From: Chryseobacterium sp. Leaf405
GTDB lineage: Bacteria; Bacteroidota; Bacteroidia; Flavobacteriales; Weeksellaceae
Length of the DNA: 64,000 nucleotides
Assembly (NCBI RefSeq): GCF_001425355.1
Contig: NZ_LMQN01000012.1
Coordinates: 727,254 to 791,253, forward strand
Reading direction: 5' to 3'
Shown here: one piece after another, positions 28,675-38,200 of the stretch
Numbering within the stretch: position 1 is the stretch's first letter
How the letters are laid out: every line of letters begins with the position of its first letter
Translations under genes and position numbers: made by a program
The notes under the pieces: model-generated
Told to the model about the DNA's origin: nothing
The model's input: the letters and a program-made list of their open reading frames with translations, nothing else
The model's database searches: none

Positions 28675-29508
28675 ATGATGCAGCAATCTAAATTTCCTAA
28701 ATATATATTCGACTGGTTTGGCGGTTTGGTTCTTCTAATAGGTTATATTATAGGAAGTGTGATCGTTGGCTTTGTAGGAGTTGCCGGGAAATTTATTTTC
28801 AGGCTTGATTTTATGCAAAAACCATGGTTTCTTATGCTATCGAATGCAATTGTGTTCTGTTTAGTGATTGCGGCTTTCGATTTTTTAATTGTACGTCCAA
28901 AAACAGGGAAAAAGCTGAACTTTAATTTTTCACCGACTAATTTTTATACATACTTATTGATTTTTCCAATGATGTTGGGAATGATGTTTATCGGTGAATT
29001 CTTTACGGCACAGATTCCTACAACCGGACCTTTTTTTGGAGATTATTATGAGTTTTTTGAAAATTTGATGTCAGGTCTTACCGATGATCCTGTATTAATG
29101 GTAATTACGGCTGTAATTATGGCACCGATTTTTGAAGAAATAATTTTCAGAGGAATTATTCAGAAAGGCTTAATGAATAAAGGAGTAGAACCCTGGAAAG
29201 CAATATTATTTTCCAGTCTTCTATTTGGTTTAATTCATGGCAATCCCTGGCAGTTTGTAGGAGCAACTTTGCTTGGTGGCGTTTTGGGATTGGTATATTA
29301 TAAAACAAAATCTTTATTATTACCCATGTTATTGCACGGTTTTAACAATCTTTGTTCGACATTATTGGTGACATATACTAAAAACGAAAGTTTTGCACAG
29401 GCTTTTAAAATCCCGGAATGGGAAATATTAATCATAGGAATTGTACTTTTTTCTTTGTTTTGCTATTTATTTATGAAGAAAAATAAAGTGCATTATTCTG
29501 ATATTTGA
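28675..29508 (+). CDS. CPBP family intramembrane glutamic endopeptidase
   Basis: Multi-pass membrane protein of 277 residues in the CPBP/Abi (Rce1-like) protease family. The catalytic motif is EEIIFR with E154, E155 and R159; the further conserved residues H188 (GLIHGN) and H221/N224 (LLHGFNN) are present, so it is likely active. About seven hydrophobic segments are seen. Two adjacent ATG codons exist (28675 and 28678); the first is used here. rdgB follows 19 bases downstream and the two likely share a promoter. Substrates in Bacteroidota are unknown; bacteriocin self-immunity is one role described for relatives. Confidence 0.92.
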   Translation: MMQQSKFPKYIFDWFGGLVLLIGYIIGSVIVGFVGVAGKFIFRLDFMQKPWFLMLSNAIVFCLVIAAFDFLIVRPKTGKKLNFNFSPTNFYTYLLIFPMMLGMMFIGEFFTAQIPTTGPFFGDYYEFFENLMSGLTDDPVLMVITAVIMAPIFEEIIFRGIIQKGLMNKGVEPWKAILFSSLLFGLIHGNPWQFVGATLLGGVLGLVYYKTKSLLLPMLLHGFNNLCSTLLVTYTKNESFAQAFKIPEWEILIIGIVLFSLFCYLFMKKNKVHYSDI

Positions 29509-29527
29509 GATAAAAATAAATTTAAAA

Positions 29528-30115
29528 ATGAAAACGGATATGGAATTATTGGTAGCAACACACAACGAACATAAAAAAGAGGAAATTCAACAGATTTTAG
29601 GCAGTGAATTTGTCGTAAAAAGTCTGGCTGATTACGATATTCATGATGAAATTGTTGAAGATGGTGATTCTTTTAACGCTAATGCTCTAATTAAGGCTAA
29701 ATTTTGCTTCGAAAAAACAGGAATTCCAAGTTTGGGAGACGATAGCGGTTTGGTTGTGGAATCTTTAGACGGAAGACCCGGAATTTTTTCAGCACGCTAT
29801 GCAGGAGACCACGATTTTGCTAAGAATATCGAAAAAGTGTTAAGCGAAATGGAAGATATTGAAAACAGAAAATCTTATTTCATCACCGTTTTATGTTATT
29901 ATGACGAAAAAGGAGCGCAATATTTTGATGGCAGAGTTCATGGGAATTTATTGACGGAAAATAAAGGTTTCAAAGGTTTTGGTTACGATCCGATTTTTGT
30001 TCCGCAAGGTCATGAAATCACTTTTGCTGAAATGGAACCTGAAAATAAAAATAAAATAAGTCACAGAAAACAGGCATTAGATTTGTTTTTAGATTTCTTA
30101 AAATTGAAAAAGTGA
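29528..30115 (+). CDS. rdgB: Non-canonical purine NTP pyrophosphatase (RdgB/HAM1)
   Basis: Hydrolyses dITP, ITP and XTP to monophosphates, keeping deaminated purines out of DNA and RNA. The 195 residues carry the family motifs: ATHNEHKKEEI (substrate-binding N-terminus), GDDSGLVVESLDGRPG, SARYAGD, FGYDPIFVP and KNKISHRKQAL. The start at 29528 gives a four-residue extension before a second ATG (29540, MELLVATHN) that would match most relatives better, so the true start could be either. The upstream CPBP gene ends 19 bases before. Downstream lies an inverted repeat and then RNase Z. Confidence 0.96.
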   Translation: MKTDMELLVATHNEHKKEEIQQILGSEFVVKSLADYDIHDEIVEDGDSFNANALIKAKFCFEKTGIPSLGDDSGLVVESLDGRPGIFSARYAGDHDFAKNIEKVLSEMEDIENRKSYFITVLCYYDEKGAQYFDGRVHGNLLTENKGFKGFGYDPIFVPQGHEITFAEMEPENKNKISHRKQALDLFLDFLKLKK

Positions 30116-30135
30116 TTTTTTAAAGGTTAATTTTC

Positions 30136-30208
30136 CATTCTGATGAAGGAAGAATCTTTTGAATTAATAAATTTGATTCTTTACTACAACTTTGTTACGT
30201 TCAGAATG
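30136..30208. repeat. Nested inverted repeat between rdgB and rnz
   Basis: CATTCTGA (30136-30143) pairs with TCAGAATG (30201-30208) and AGAATC (30151-30156) with GATTCT (30175-30180). The phrase GTTACGTTCAGAATGACA is of a kind I associate with dispersed flavobacterial intergenic repeats. There is no T run, so it is not a plain terminator, though it may attenuate transcription from rdgB. Confidence 0.6.
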
Positions 30209-30234
30209 ACAGTGTTTAAGTTAAAAATCTGTCG

Positions 30235-30242
30235 TACATTTG
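30235..30242 (+). promoter_or_regulatory. -7 promoter box for the rnz operon
   Basis: TACATTTG matches TAnnTTTG and lies 20 bases before the TTG start at 30263. A TTTA stretch about 17 bases upstream (30215-30218) could serve as -33. Confidence 0.65.
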
Positions 30243-30262
30243 TTTTTATATAAACTATTGAT

Positions 30263-31177
30263 TTGAGTACTTATTTAACGATATTAGGTTTTAATTCGGC
30301 GATTCCCACAATTAATTCTTCTCCGACTGCACAGTTTCTCGAAATGGAAGAGCGGTCTTTTCTGATCGATTGCGGAGAAGGAACTCAGGTTCAGTTGAGA
30401 AAAGCAAAAGCAAAATTTTCGAAGATCAATCACATATTTATCTCTCATCTTCATGGTGATCATTGCTTTGGTCTGCCGGGGCTTATTGCGTCTTTTAGGC
30501 TGTTGGGAAGAGATACTCCACTTCACGTATACGGTCCTAAAGGAATTAAAAAAATGTTGGATACCATTTTTACCATTACTGAAACGCATCGTGGTTTTGA
30601 GGTGGTTTATCATGAACTGGATAAGGATTACTCGGAAAAAATTTATGAAGATAACAGAGTGGAGGTTTACACCATTCCTTTGGATCACAGGATTTACTGC
30701 AATGGGTATTTATTTAAAGAAAAGCCAAAAGACAGGCATCTTAATATGAAGGAAATTGCAAAGTACAGTGAAATAGAAACTTGTGATTATCATCATATTA
30801 AAGCGGGAAAAGACTTTATATTAAGTGATGGGTATGTTCTCAAAAACGAAATACTTACAATTGATCCCGCTCCGCCCGTTTCTTATGCTTTCTGTAGCGA
30901 TACAAGATATTTGGAAAGTGTAATCCCGATTATTAAAAATGTTACCGTTTTGTATCATGAATCTACATTTTTACATGATTTAAAGGAAATGGCAGATTAT
31001 ACAGGTCATACTACGGCTCTGGAAGCGGCAACAATTGCACAAAAAGCAGCTGTAGGAAAATTAATTTTAGGACATTTCTCCAACAGATATAGTGATCTAA
31101 CTGTGTTTACGGATGAAGCAAGAACCATTTTCCCCAATTCATATTTACCAAAAGCTCTGGAAGCTGTGAAAATTTAA
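30263..31177 (+). CDS. rnz: Ribonuclease Z
   Basis: Zinc-dependent endonuclease of the metallo-beta-lactamase fold that trims tRNA 3' ends. The 304 residues match the short form. Metal-binding motifs are SHLHGDH (61-67: H62, H64, D66, H67), LDHRIYCNGY, the aspartate in FCSDTRY, HESTF, and GHFSNRY near the C-terminus. The N-terminus LGFNSAIPTINSSPTAQFL is typical. The start codon is TTG; an in-frame stop (TAA at 30251) and the -7 box immediately upstream leave no ATG alternative. A TIGR02757 protein gene starts five bases after the stop, so they form an operon. Confidence 0.95.
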   Translation: MSTYLTILGFNSAIPTINSSPTAQFLEMEERSFLIDCGEGTQVQLRKAKAKFSKINHIFISHLHGDHCFGLPGLIASFRLLGRDTPLHVYGPKGIKKMLDTIFTITETHRGFEVVYHELDKDYSEKIYEDNRVEVYTIPLDHRIYCNGYLFKEKPKDRHLNMKEIAKYSEIETCDYHHIKAGKDFILSDGYVLKNEILTIDPAPPVSYAFCSDTRYLESVIPIIKNVTVLYHESTFLHDLKEMADYTGHTTALEAATIAQKAAVGKLILGHFSNRYSDLTVFTDEARTIFPNSYLPKALEAVKI

Positions 31178-31182
31178 AATGT

Positions 31183-31953
31183 ATGATGAAGTTTGAAGAA
31201 TTAAAAATCTTCTTAGATGAAAAGGCAGATCAGTACAATCATCCGGATTTTATAGAAAATGATCCGATACAGATTCCGCACCGTTTTTCTTTGAAACAGG
31301 ATGTTGAAATTGCAGGTTTTCTGGCAGCAACAATTTCCTGGGGAAACCGAAAAGCAATCATAAAATCGGCAGAGAAAATGCTCGATATTATGGGGGATTC
31401 TCCTTATGATTTTGTGTTGAATTATTCTGAAAAGGATTTAAAAGATATTCAGGGAAAAAGTATTCACAGAACTTTTAACGGTGAAGATTTCACCTATTTT
31501 ATCAAACAGTTCAATAGGATTTACACTGAAAATGAAAGTCTGGAAAAGTTATTTAAGGTAAATGATTCTGAAACAAATTTTCAACATGCTATTGAAAGAT
31601 TCAGAAGTGATTTTCTTGGAATTGAAAAACACCGAACGCATAAGCATGTAAGTTCACCTTATAAAAATTCGTCAACCAAAAGAATCATCATGTTTCTTCG
31701 CTGGATGGTAAGGAATGACAAACGTGGCGTAGATTTTGGTATTTGGGAGAATATTGATCAAAAGTATCTTTCGATTCCACTGGATGTTCATACAGGAAAT
31801 ATTTCAAGAAAATTAGGGTTAATTTCAAGAACCCAAAATGATTGGAAGACAGTGGAAGAACTGGATCTTATTATCAGGAAATTTGACGAAAAAGATCCTG
31901 CCAAATATGATTTTGCATTATTCGGGTTGGGAGTAACTAAAGAATTATTATAA
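31183..31953 (+). CDS. TIGR02757 (DUF2400) family protein
   Basis: Conserved 256-residue soluble protein, recognised by FLAATISWGNRKAIIKSAE, the GDSPYDFVLN block and SIPLDVHTGNISRKLGL near the C-terminus. Function is unknown to me; the alpha-helical fold has been compared with HhH DNA glycosylase-like proteins, but I see no clear catalytic motif. Two ATG codons are adjacent (31183, 31186). It follows rnz by five bases and precedes a small coiled-coil membrane protein by ten, so all three are probably on one transcript. No signal peptide or membrane segment. Confidence 0.88.
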   Translation: MMKFEELKIFLDEKADQYNHPDFIENDPIQIPHRFSLKQDVEIAGFLAATISWGNRKAIIKSAEKMLDIMGDSPYDFVLNYSEKDLKDIQGKSIHRTFNGEDFTYFIKQFNRIYTENESLEKLFKVNDSETNFQHAIERFRSDFLGIEKHRTHKHVSSPYKNSSTKRIIMFLRWMVRNDKRGVDFGIWENIDQKYLSIPLDVHTGNISRKLGLISRTQNDWKTVEELDLIIRKFDEKDPAKYDFALFGLGVTKELL

Positions 31954-31963
31954 ACAAATTGCA

Positions 31964-32494
31964 ATGAAAAACAACGAAGATAAAATTGAGGTTTTAGAGA
32001 AAATTGCTAACGGTATTACATGGTGGATAGGCTCTATTCCGTCGCTTATTGTGCATACCTTGTTTTTTGTTATTTCGTTTTTGCTGCCGTTGCTTCATCT
32101 CGTTGAGTTTGATAAAATGTTGTTGATTCTGACGACAGTTGTTTCTCTAGAAGCTATTTATCTGGCTATTTTCATCCAAATGTCGGTGAATAAAAGTCAC
32201 GAAAAAATCGAAGATATTCAGGAAGATATTGAAGATATTCAGGAAGATATTGAGGAAATTAGTGAAGACATTGAAGAGATCAGTGAAGATATTGAAGAAA
32301 TTAATGAAGATATTGAAGACATTCAGGAAGATATTGAAGAAATTAATGAAGATGAAGACGATGAAGATCATAACGAGAGAGCAAAAAATGTAATATTGAA
32401 GAGTAATGTGAGTTCCAACAAAAATGAAATTAAATCTTTAAAAGATAAAATACAGGAACTTCAAAATATGATAGATCAGCTTAAAAAAGATTAA
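31964..32494 (+). CDS. DUF1003-like membrane protein with all-isoleucine heptad coiled coil
   Basis: A 176-residue protein. Two membrane segments (about 27-47 and 52-75, VHTLFFVISFLLPLLHLVEF and LLILTTVVSLEAIYLAIFIQ) resemble the DUF1003 type. After residue 80 comes a strikingly regular acidic coiled coil (about 82-130) made of EDIQ/S/N-EDIE units, with isoleucine at every a and d position (I82, I85, I89, I92 ... I124, I127). A very acidic patch (DEDDEDH) follows, and then a second, ordinary coiled coil (152-175, KSLKDKIQELQNMIDQLK). The DNA of the heptads forms imperfect 21-base tandem repeats. It is the last gene of the rnz operon and is followed by a terminator. No known function. Confidence 0.85.
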   Translation: MKNNEDKIEVLEKIANGITWWIGSIPSLIVHTLFFVISFLLPLLHLVEFDKMLLILTTVVSLEAIYLAIFIQMSVNKSHEKIEDIQEDIEDIQEDIEEISEDIEEISEDIEEINEDIEDIQEDIEEINEDEDDEDHNERAKNVILKSNVSSNKNEIKSLKDKIQELQNMIDQLKKD

Positions 32495-32535
32495 TTTTAT
32501 ACTAATATATAGAAACAGGAAATAATATATTTCTT

Positions 32536-32566
32536 AAAAAGGCTAATTGTAGATTAGTCTTTTTTG
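32536..32566 (+). terminator. Intrinsic terminator of the rnz operon
   Basis: AAAAAGGCTAAT pairs with ATTAGTCTTTTT (one G-U) around a five-base loop, followed by T and G/T-rich sequence. Confidence 0.88.
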
Positions 32567-32669
32567 TTTTAAAATTAAAATGAAATTAGAATCAGATTAG
32601 AATTTAAAAAATTTGAGTTATTGTTGTTAATTATATCTATTTGGTTGATTTTTAAATGAAAAAAAATAG

Positions 32670-32677
32670 TAATTTTG
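32670..32677 (+). promoter_or_regulatory. -7 promoter box of the first type B adhesin gene
   Basis: TAATTTTG matches TAnnTTTG, 17 bases before the ATG at 32694. A TTGATT stretch at 32645-32650 could be the -33 element. The corresponding box of the two paralogues lies at almost the same distance. Confidence 0.6.
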
Positions 32678-32693
32678 AACAAACAACAATAAA

Positions 32694-35096
32694 ATGTCAA
32701 TATATAGACTAAAAAACTACATTATTTTATTAATGTCCTTTTTGATCTCTACGGGTATGTATGCTCAGAAAAATAGGAAATTATTAGGACATAAAAAAAC
32801 AAAAAAAGAGATTCTTGCGAAAAAAGCGGGGAAATTTATAGATGTTAATGTTCCTCCATATGCAGCATCTACCTACACTGCAGAGCAGCTTGTAAGGGAT
32901 ATTTTAATTAGCGGCGGTTCTTCATGTATAGCATCAAATGTTACAAATGTACATATAAGCCCTGATCATGCTGTTGACAACAATAATAGATTTTGGGGTT
33001 ATTTTAATAAAGCAACAACTGATTTTCCGTTCACCGACGGAATTGTATTAACTACCGGATATGCCAGAGAAGCAGGAAATGTAACGAAAGATACGGATCC
33101 TAACTTTTATCAGAATTTAGGAGGACAAATTGCCTTTGGGCAAAGTGACGCAGATCTGGTAGCAGCGACAGGTATTACTCAGGGTTTAAATGATGCCGTT
33201 TATTTAGAGTTTGACTTTGTTCCAAGTTCAAATCAGGTAAAGTTTAATTATATATTCGCTTCTGAGGAATATTATCAAAGCTATCCATGTGACTTTTCGG
33301 ATGCATTTGCATTATTGATAAGACCTGCTTCGGGAGGACCTTATGTAAATGTTGCAGTTCTTCCCGCAGGTGCGGGACCTGTAAGGGTTACCAACATTCG
33401 TCCTGACAGAAGATTTGATGATGAAATTCTTTCGTGCGGCGCACTCAACGAAGAATATTTTGCGGGGTACAACAACGGACCAAATAAACCTGAAGTAACC
33501 AATTATAACGGAAGAACAATTCCTCTAACTGCTACTGCAGATGTAACTCCAGGGGTTACTTATCATTTTAAAATGGTATTAGCCGATGCTGGAGATCAAA
33601 ATTATGATTCTGCCGTTTTTCTTCAGGGAGGATCTTTCGATATTGGGATGACTATTGTTGATGGAAACGGAACTGAGTTGACTACTGTAAATATGTGTGA
33701 TAATACACCTCAGCTTTTAAAAGCACAGGTAGCCGCAATTCCGAATATGACTTTTCAATGGTACAGAGATGGAGTGGCTATTCCGGGAGCAACCAGTGCA
33801 ACCTATACCGCTACGCAGCCAGGCGTTTATACCGTAAAAACGTTTGTTGGTGGAACTGAGTGTCAGACTGCAAGTGTTACAATTATCGGAGGTACGACAC
33901 CTCCTGCTCAGGATGCTACATTAAAACTTTGTACAACACCATCACTATCAACATTCAATTTAAATGATGCAACCCCGTTGATTACAACTTCAACAACTGC
34001 AATTGTACGTTATTATATCAATCAGGCAGATGCTATTGCACAGAATAATAATTATATTAATCCAACTTTACTTGGCAGTTATAACGGAAATGACGGGCAG
34101 GTTTTACATGTTGTGGTTTCAAACGGATCTTTCTGTAGTAAAAGGGTCACTTTAACACTGAGAAAAGAAGCAACTCCTATTGCGCAGGTAATAGCTACAA
34201 AAGTTAAAATATGTGCCGGAGAATCTACAACTTTAACAGCTTCCAATGGAGTAACATACGAATGGGCTGGATTGTCCGGAACCGGAGCTACACAAACCGT
34301 ATCACCGACTCAGACTACCACTTACACCGTGTACGCAATCGGGGCACAAGGATGTCGTTCTTTACAACCTGCACAGATTATAATTGAAGTAGTACCTGCA
34401 ATTACTTCTCAGTTATCAGGAGGAATGATTTGTGAGGGAGACGTTATCGCATTAGATGCGGGTACAGGACCAAACTATAATTACACATGGAGTACAGGAG
34501 ATAACAGCCAGATAATTACAGTAGGTGTTCCGGGTACTTATTCTGTGACAATTAATAACGGAGTTTGTACAAAAGTATATACCACTCAGGTTATTCAGGC
34601 AATAATTCCGGAAATCATTAATGTTAATTATAATGAAAACGGAACAATGGTTCTTACTGCAAGTAACCCAAGCAACGGAGCATTAGAATATTCAGTTGAT
34701 AATGGAGTTACATGGCAGAATTCTAATATCTTTACAAATGTTCCTAGAAATACTATTATCTCTATCAGAGTAAGGGTTAAAAAGACAAGTTGTGTAGGAT
34801 TCTTAGAATATTTCACTTTCGTAATGCAGAACGCAATCACTCCAAACGGAGATAACCGTAATGATATTATCGATTTCAGAGGAGTAAATATGTATAAAGA
34901 TTTCAAAGCTTCAATTTTTGACCGCTACGGAAGAGAAGTATATAAAGCAAGCAGCTTAACACCTTATTGGGACGGATACTTCCAGGGTAAGCCTCTTAAT
35001 ACGGCATCTTATTGGTATCAGGTAAGTTTTGAAGATCCGGCAAGTAAAAAACCGATTGTGAAAACAGGATGGATATTATTAAAGAATTTTGAATAA
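32694..35096 (+). CDS. Choice-of-anchor L protein with T9SS type B (gliding-type) sorting domain
   Basis: Predicted exported adhesin, 800 residues. A signal peptide (1-24, ending MYAQ) and a basic linker precede the choice-of-anchor L domain (about 45-325: FIDVNVPPYAAS, TTDFPFTDGIVLTTGYA, YLEFDFVPSSNQVKFNYIFA, SEEYY, FKMVLADAGD). Ig-like or PKD-like modules follow (QWYRDGVAIPGATSATYTA; CAGESTTLTASNGVTYEW; IALDAGTG). The C-terminal about 90 residues are the type B sorting domain: NAITPNGDNRNDIIDF, FDRYGREVYK, TASYWYQV, GWILLKN. Type B tails use T9SS plus PorP/SprF-like partners for surface attachment, none of which is here. First of three tandem paralogues, each with its own promoter and terminator. 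Confidence 0.92.
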   Translation: MSIYRLKNYIILLMSFLISTGMYAQKNRKLLGHKKTKKEILAKKAGKFIDVNVPPYAASTYTAEQLVRDILISGGSSCIASNVTNVHISPDHAVDNNNRFWGYFNKATTDFPFTDGIVLTTGYAREAGNVTKDTDPNFYQNLGGQIAFGQSDADLVAATGITQGLNDAVYLEFDFVPSSNQVKFNYIFASEEYYQSYPCDFSDAFALLIRPASGGPYVNVAVLPAGAGPVRVTNIRPDRRFDDEILSCGALNEEYFAGYNNGPNKPEVTNYNGRTIPLTATADVTPGVTYHFKMVLADAGDQNYDSAVFLQGGSFDIGMTIVDGNGTELTTVNMCDNTPQLLKAQVAAIPNMTFQWYRDGVAIPGATSATYTATQPGVYTVKTFVGGTECQTASVTIIGGTTPPAQDATLKLCTTPSLSTFNLNDATPLITTSTTAIVRYYINQADAIAQNNNYINPTLLGSYNGNDGQVLHVVVSNGSFCSKRVTLTLRKEATPIAQVIATKVKICAGESTTLTASNGVTYEWAGLSGTGATQTVSPTQTTTYTVYAIGAQGCRSLQPAQIIIEVVPAITSQLSGGMICEGDVIALDAGTGPNYNYTWSTGDNSQIITVGVPGTYSVTINNGVCTKVYTTQVIQAIIPEIINVNYNENGTMVLTASNPSNGALEYSVDNGVTWQNSNIFTNVPRNTIISIRVRVKKTSCVGFLEYFTFVMQNAITPNGDNRNDIIDFRGVNMYKDFKASIFDRYGREVYKASSLTPYWDGYFQGKPLNTASYWYQVSFEDPASKKPIVKTGWILLKNFE

Positions 35097-35104
35097 AAAA
35101 TAAT

Positions 35105-35138
35105 AAAAAAAGGCTAACAATTTGTTAGCCTTTTTTTT
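35105..35138 (+). terminator. Intrinsic terminator
   Basis: AAAAGGCTAACAA pairs with TTGTTAGCCTTTT around a very short loop and is followed by eight T in all. Confidence 0.92.
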
Positions 35139-35235
35139 CGTTTTGAAGTAAATAAGAATTGATATTTTAACAGGTTAAAAGACCAATTGCTGTCAATGTA
35201 TTTCTTTTAGGTTAATTTTCAATCAAAAAAAATAG

Positions 35236-35243
35236 TATTTTTG
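35236..35243 (+). promoter_or_regulatory. -7 promoter box of the second type B adhesin gene
   Basis: TATTTTTG fits TAnnTTTG and lies 17 bases before the ATG at 35260, the same spacing as in the paralogue at 32694. The upstream words AAAAAAAATAGTA are also shared by both promoters. Confidence 0.6.
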
Positions 35244-35259
35244 TTTAAAATAATATAAA

Positions 35260-38200
35260 ATGTTAAATAGGAGGACGAGAAGTTTATTTTTGGCTTTATT
35301 TTTAGTTCTTGCAGGAAATATCGTTTTTGCCCAAAGCAGAAGCGGTAAAGACATGGTGACAAAAGCCAGTTCTGCAACAATGAAAGCCGGAGCCTTTATC
35401 GATGTTAATGCTGCCGGTTATCCTGAATCTAATTATAGTGTCACACAATTGGTAAAAGATGTTCTTATCAGTGGAGGTGGGGCGTGTTCGGCGGCTAATG
35501 TAAGTAATGTAGTTGTTTCTCCCAATTTAGCAGTTACAAATCCAGACAGAAGTTGGGGCTTTTTCAGCAAAGCGACGACCAACTTTCCTTTTGCGAAAGG
35601 TATCGTTCTTACTACCGGATTCGCAAGAAAAGCAGGAAATGATTTTCAGGCAAATCTAAGTGATCCTTTACCTTCTGGAGGAGATGTAGATCTTGCAACA
35701 GCTTTGAATATTTCTAATAGTTTCTTAAAAGATGCCACATATATTGAATTTGATTTTGTGCCTGCCTCTACAACGGTAACTTTCAGATATTTGTTCGCAT
35801 CTAAAGAATATCAATTGAATTATCCTTGTACGATAAGTGATGGATTTGCTTTGTTATTGAAACCTGCAGGTGGAGCATATACCAATTTAGCTGTTTTACC
35901 GGGCGGAGCAGGTCCTGTAAGTGTGACGAATATACATCCTGCTATATCAACACCGAACGGAAATTGTTCAGCAATTAATGCTTCGTATTTTGCCGGGTAT
36001 AACAATACAAGTATTGAAACAAACTATAATGGTCGCACTGTTCCGTTAACGGCTACTGCAAGTGTAGTTCCGGGACAGAGTTATCATTTCAAAATGGTTT
36101 TGGCAGATTATCAGGATCCGAGTTTTGATTCTGCTGTTTTCTTAGAAGCGGGATCATTTGATATCGGTGTTCAGATTTTAAATCCTGCAGGGGTAGCATT
36201 ACCGTCATCAATAAATGTTTGCGATAATGCACCGCAGACTTTTACCGCATCAGTTCAGGGTAATGGCGCAACATATCAATGGCTTTTAAATAATAACCCG
36301 ATTACAGGAGCAACCAATGCTTCTTATACAGCAACGCAGCCGGGTGTTTACACGGTTCAGGTATTTTTACCTGGCAATTCGTGTCCGGGGACAGGAACAG
36401 TTACTGTCGTCGGTGGAACTTCTCCCACGGTACAGAATGCAACTTTAACGGCTTGTTATTCACCGGGAAATGCTATATTTAATTTAACTTCAGCTCAATC
36501 GGCAATAAGTACAACTCCGGGGGCCACTTTTGCATATTATTTAAATCTTGCTGATGCCAATGCAGGAAATACAAATACAATAGGAACTCCGACTGCTTTT
36601 CCAAGTGCGGGGCAGACAGTATATGTTTCAGTGAAAACTGGATTTTGTTCTAAAGTTGCCCAATTGCAATTAGTAAAAGCTCCGGAACTTGTCGCTACCA
36701 TTGCTACTCCGACTCAACTTACTTGTACAAATTCGCAGATTACCTTAAATGGTTCTGCTTCAGTTTATCCTGCAGGGACTACTTTTAGCTGGACTACGAC
36801 AGGCGGAAATATCGTTTCAGGAGCAAATACTTTAAATCCTGTTATAAATACAGCCGGAACATATACGTTAACACTTTCCAATACCTATCAGCCCGGAAAT
36901 GTTACCTGTACAGCAACTGCAAACGTAACTGTAACGGGTGACAGTGCTCCACCAACAACGGGTTTAACGGCTTCAAAAATACTGATCTGTGCAGGAGAAT
37001 CTGTTACATTAACTGCTTCAGGTGGCGTAACATACAATTGGACTGCTTTACCAGGAAACGGAAGTACACAAACAGTAACTCCGGCAACTACAACAACTTA
37101 TACAGTAACGGCAGTTGGTGCTAATGGTTGTGTATCTCAAAACCCTGCAACAATAACAATTCAGGTTTCACAGGCGATTACAGTGCAGAATGCAACGTTA
37201 TTTAAATGTTATGCGGCAGGAGGAATTAATTATGATTTAACGGAAGCTCAACCACAAATTACTACAGCTCCAGGTGTTACTTTTGCTTATTATTTGGATA
37301 TTGCAGATGCTAATGCGGGAAATACAAATACGATTCCTGTTCCGACATCTTTTAACAGTGCAGGAGGACAAACGATTTATGTTTTGGTTATAAAAGGCGG
37401 GTGTAGATATGTGGTGACTTTACAGTTAACATCAACTCCACAGACTACTTTAACAATCAATCCCACTCAACAAATAACGTGTACAACACCTCAAACTACA
37501 ATAAATGCATCTACATCGATTATTCCAGCAGGCTCTACGATTGCTTGGACGGCAACAAGTGGCGGTAATATTGTTTCTGGTGCAAATACTTTAACTCCTG
37601 TTGTGAACGCAGGTGGAGTTTATACACTAACGGTTTCAAACATTAATCAACCTGGAAATTTAAATTGTACTTACACCGCAAATGTTACGGTAACTCAAAA
37701 TACAACACTTCCGGTAGCAACGCTAACATCTACTTTTATGCAGATTTGTTCCGGAGAATCTGTTACCTTGACAGCTTCTGGCGGTGCCACCTACAATTGG
37801 GGAAACGGTCTACCAGGGAATGGAAACACTCAGGTAGTTTCACCAACATCAAATACAACATATACTGTAAACGCTGTTGGAGCTAACGGATGTATTTCTG
37901 CAACCTCAGCAAGTATTACAATAATTGTTGCACCTCCTGTAGCAGTTTTATCGGCTTCGAAAACTAAAATTTGTGTCGGAGAATCTGTTACATTAACGGC
38001 TTCAGGTGGTATTACTTATGAATGGGTAGGATTACCTGGAAATGGAAATACTCAGGTTGTATCCCCAACAGCAATTGGAAATACAACATATGGCGTATTT
38101 GCTTTAGGTGGAAACGGCTGTAGAGTAAACAATGCTACAGAAATTATTATTGAAGTGGTACCAGCAATTGTTTCTACTTTGCAGGATGTTTATGTGTGTG

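Noticed and set aside
30284..30688. 134-residue frame on the minus strand within rnz
   Set aside because: Fully antisense to RNase Z, whose motifs are complete; no family resemblance.
32205..32355. Possible CRISPR-like or tandem non-coding repeat
   Set aside because: Repeats are 21 bases without spacers and encode perfect heptads in frame, so they are coding.
32147..32371. 74-residue minus-strand frame rich in Phe, Asn and Ile
   Set aside because: A mirror of the Glu/Asp/Ile heptad repeats on the plus strand.
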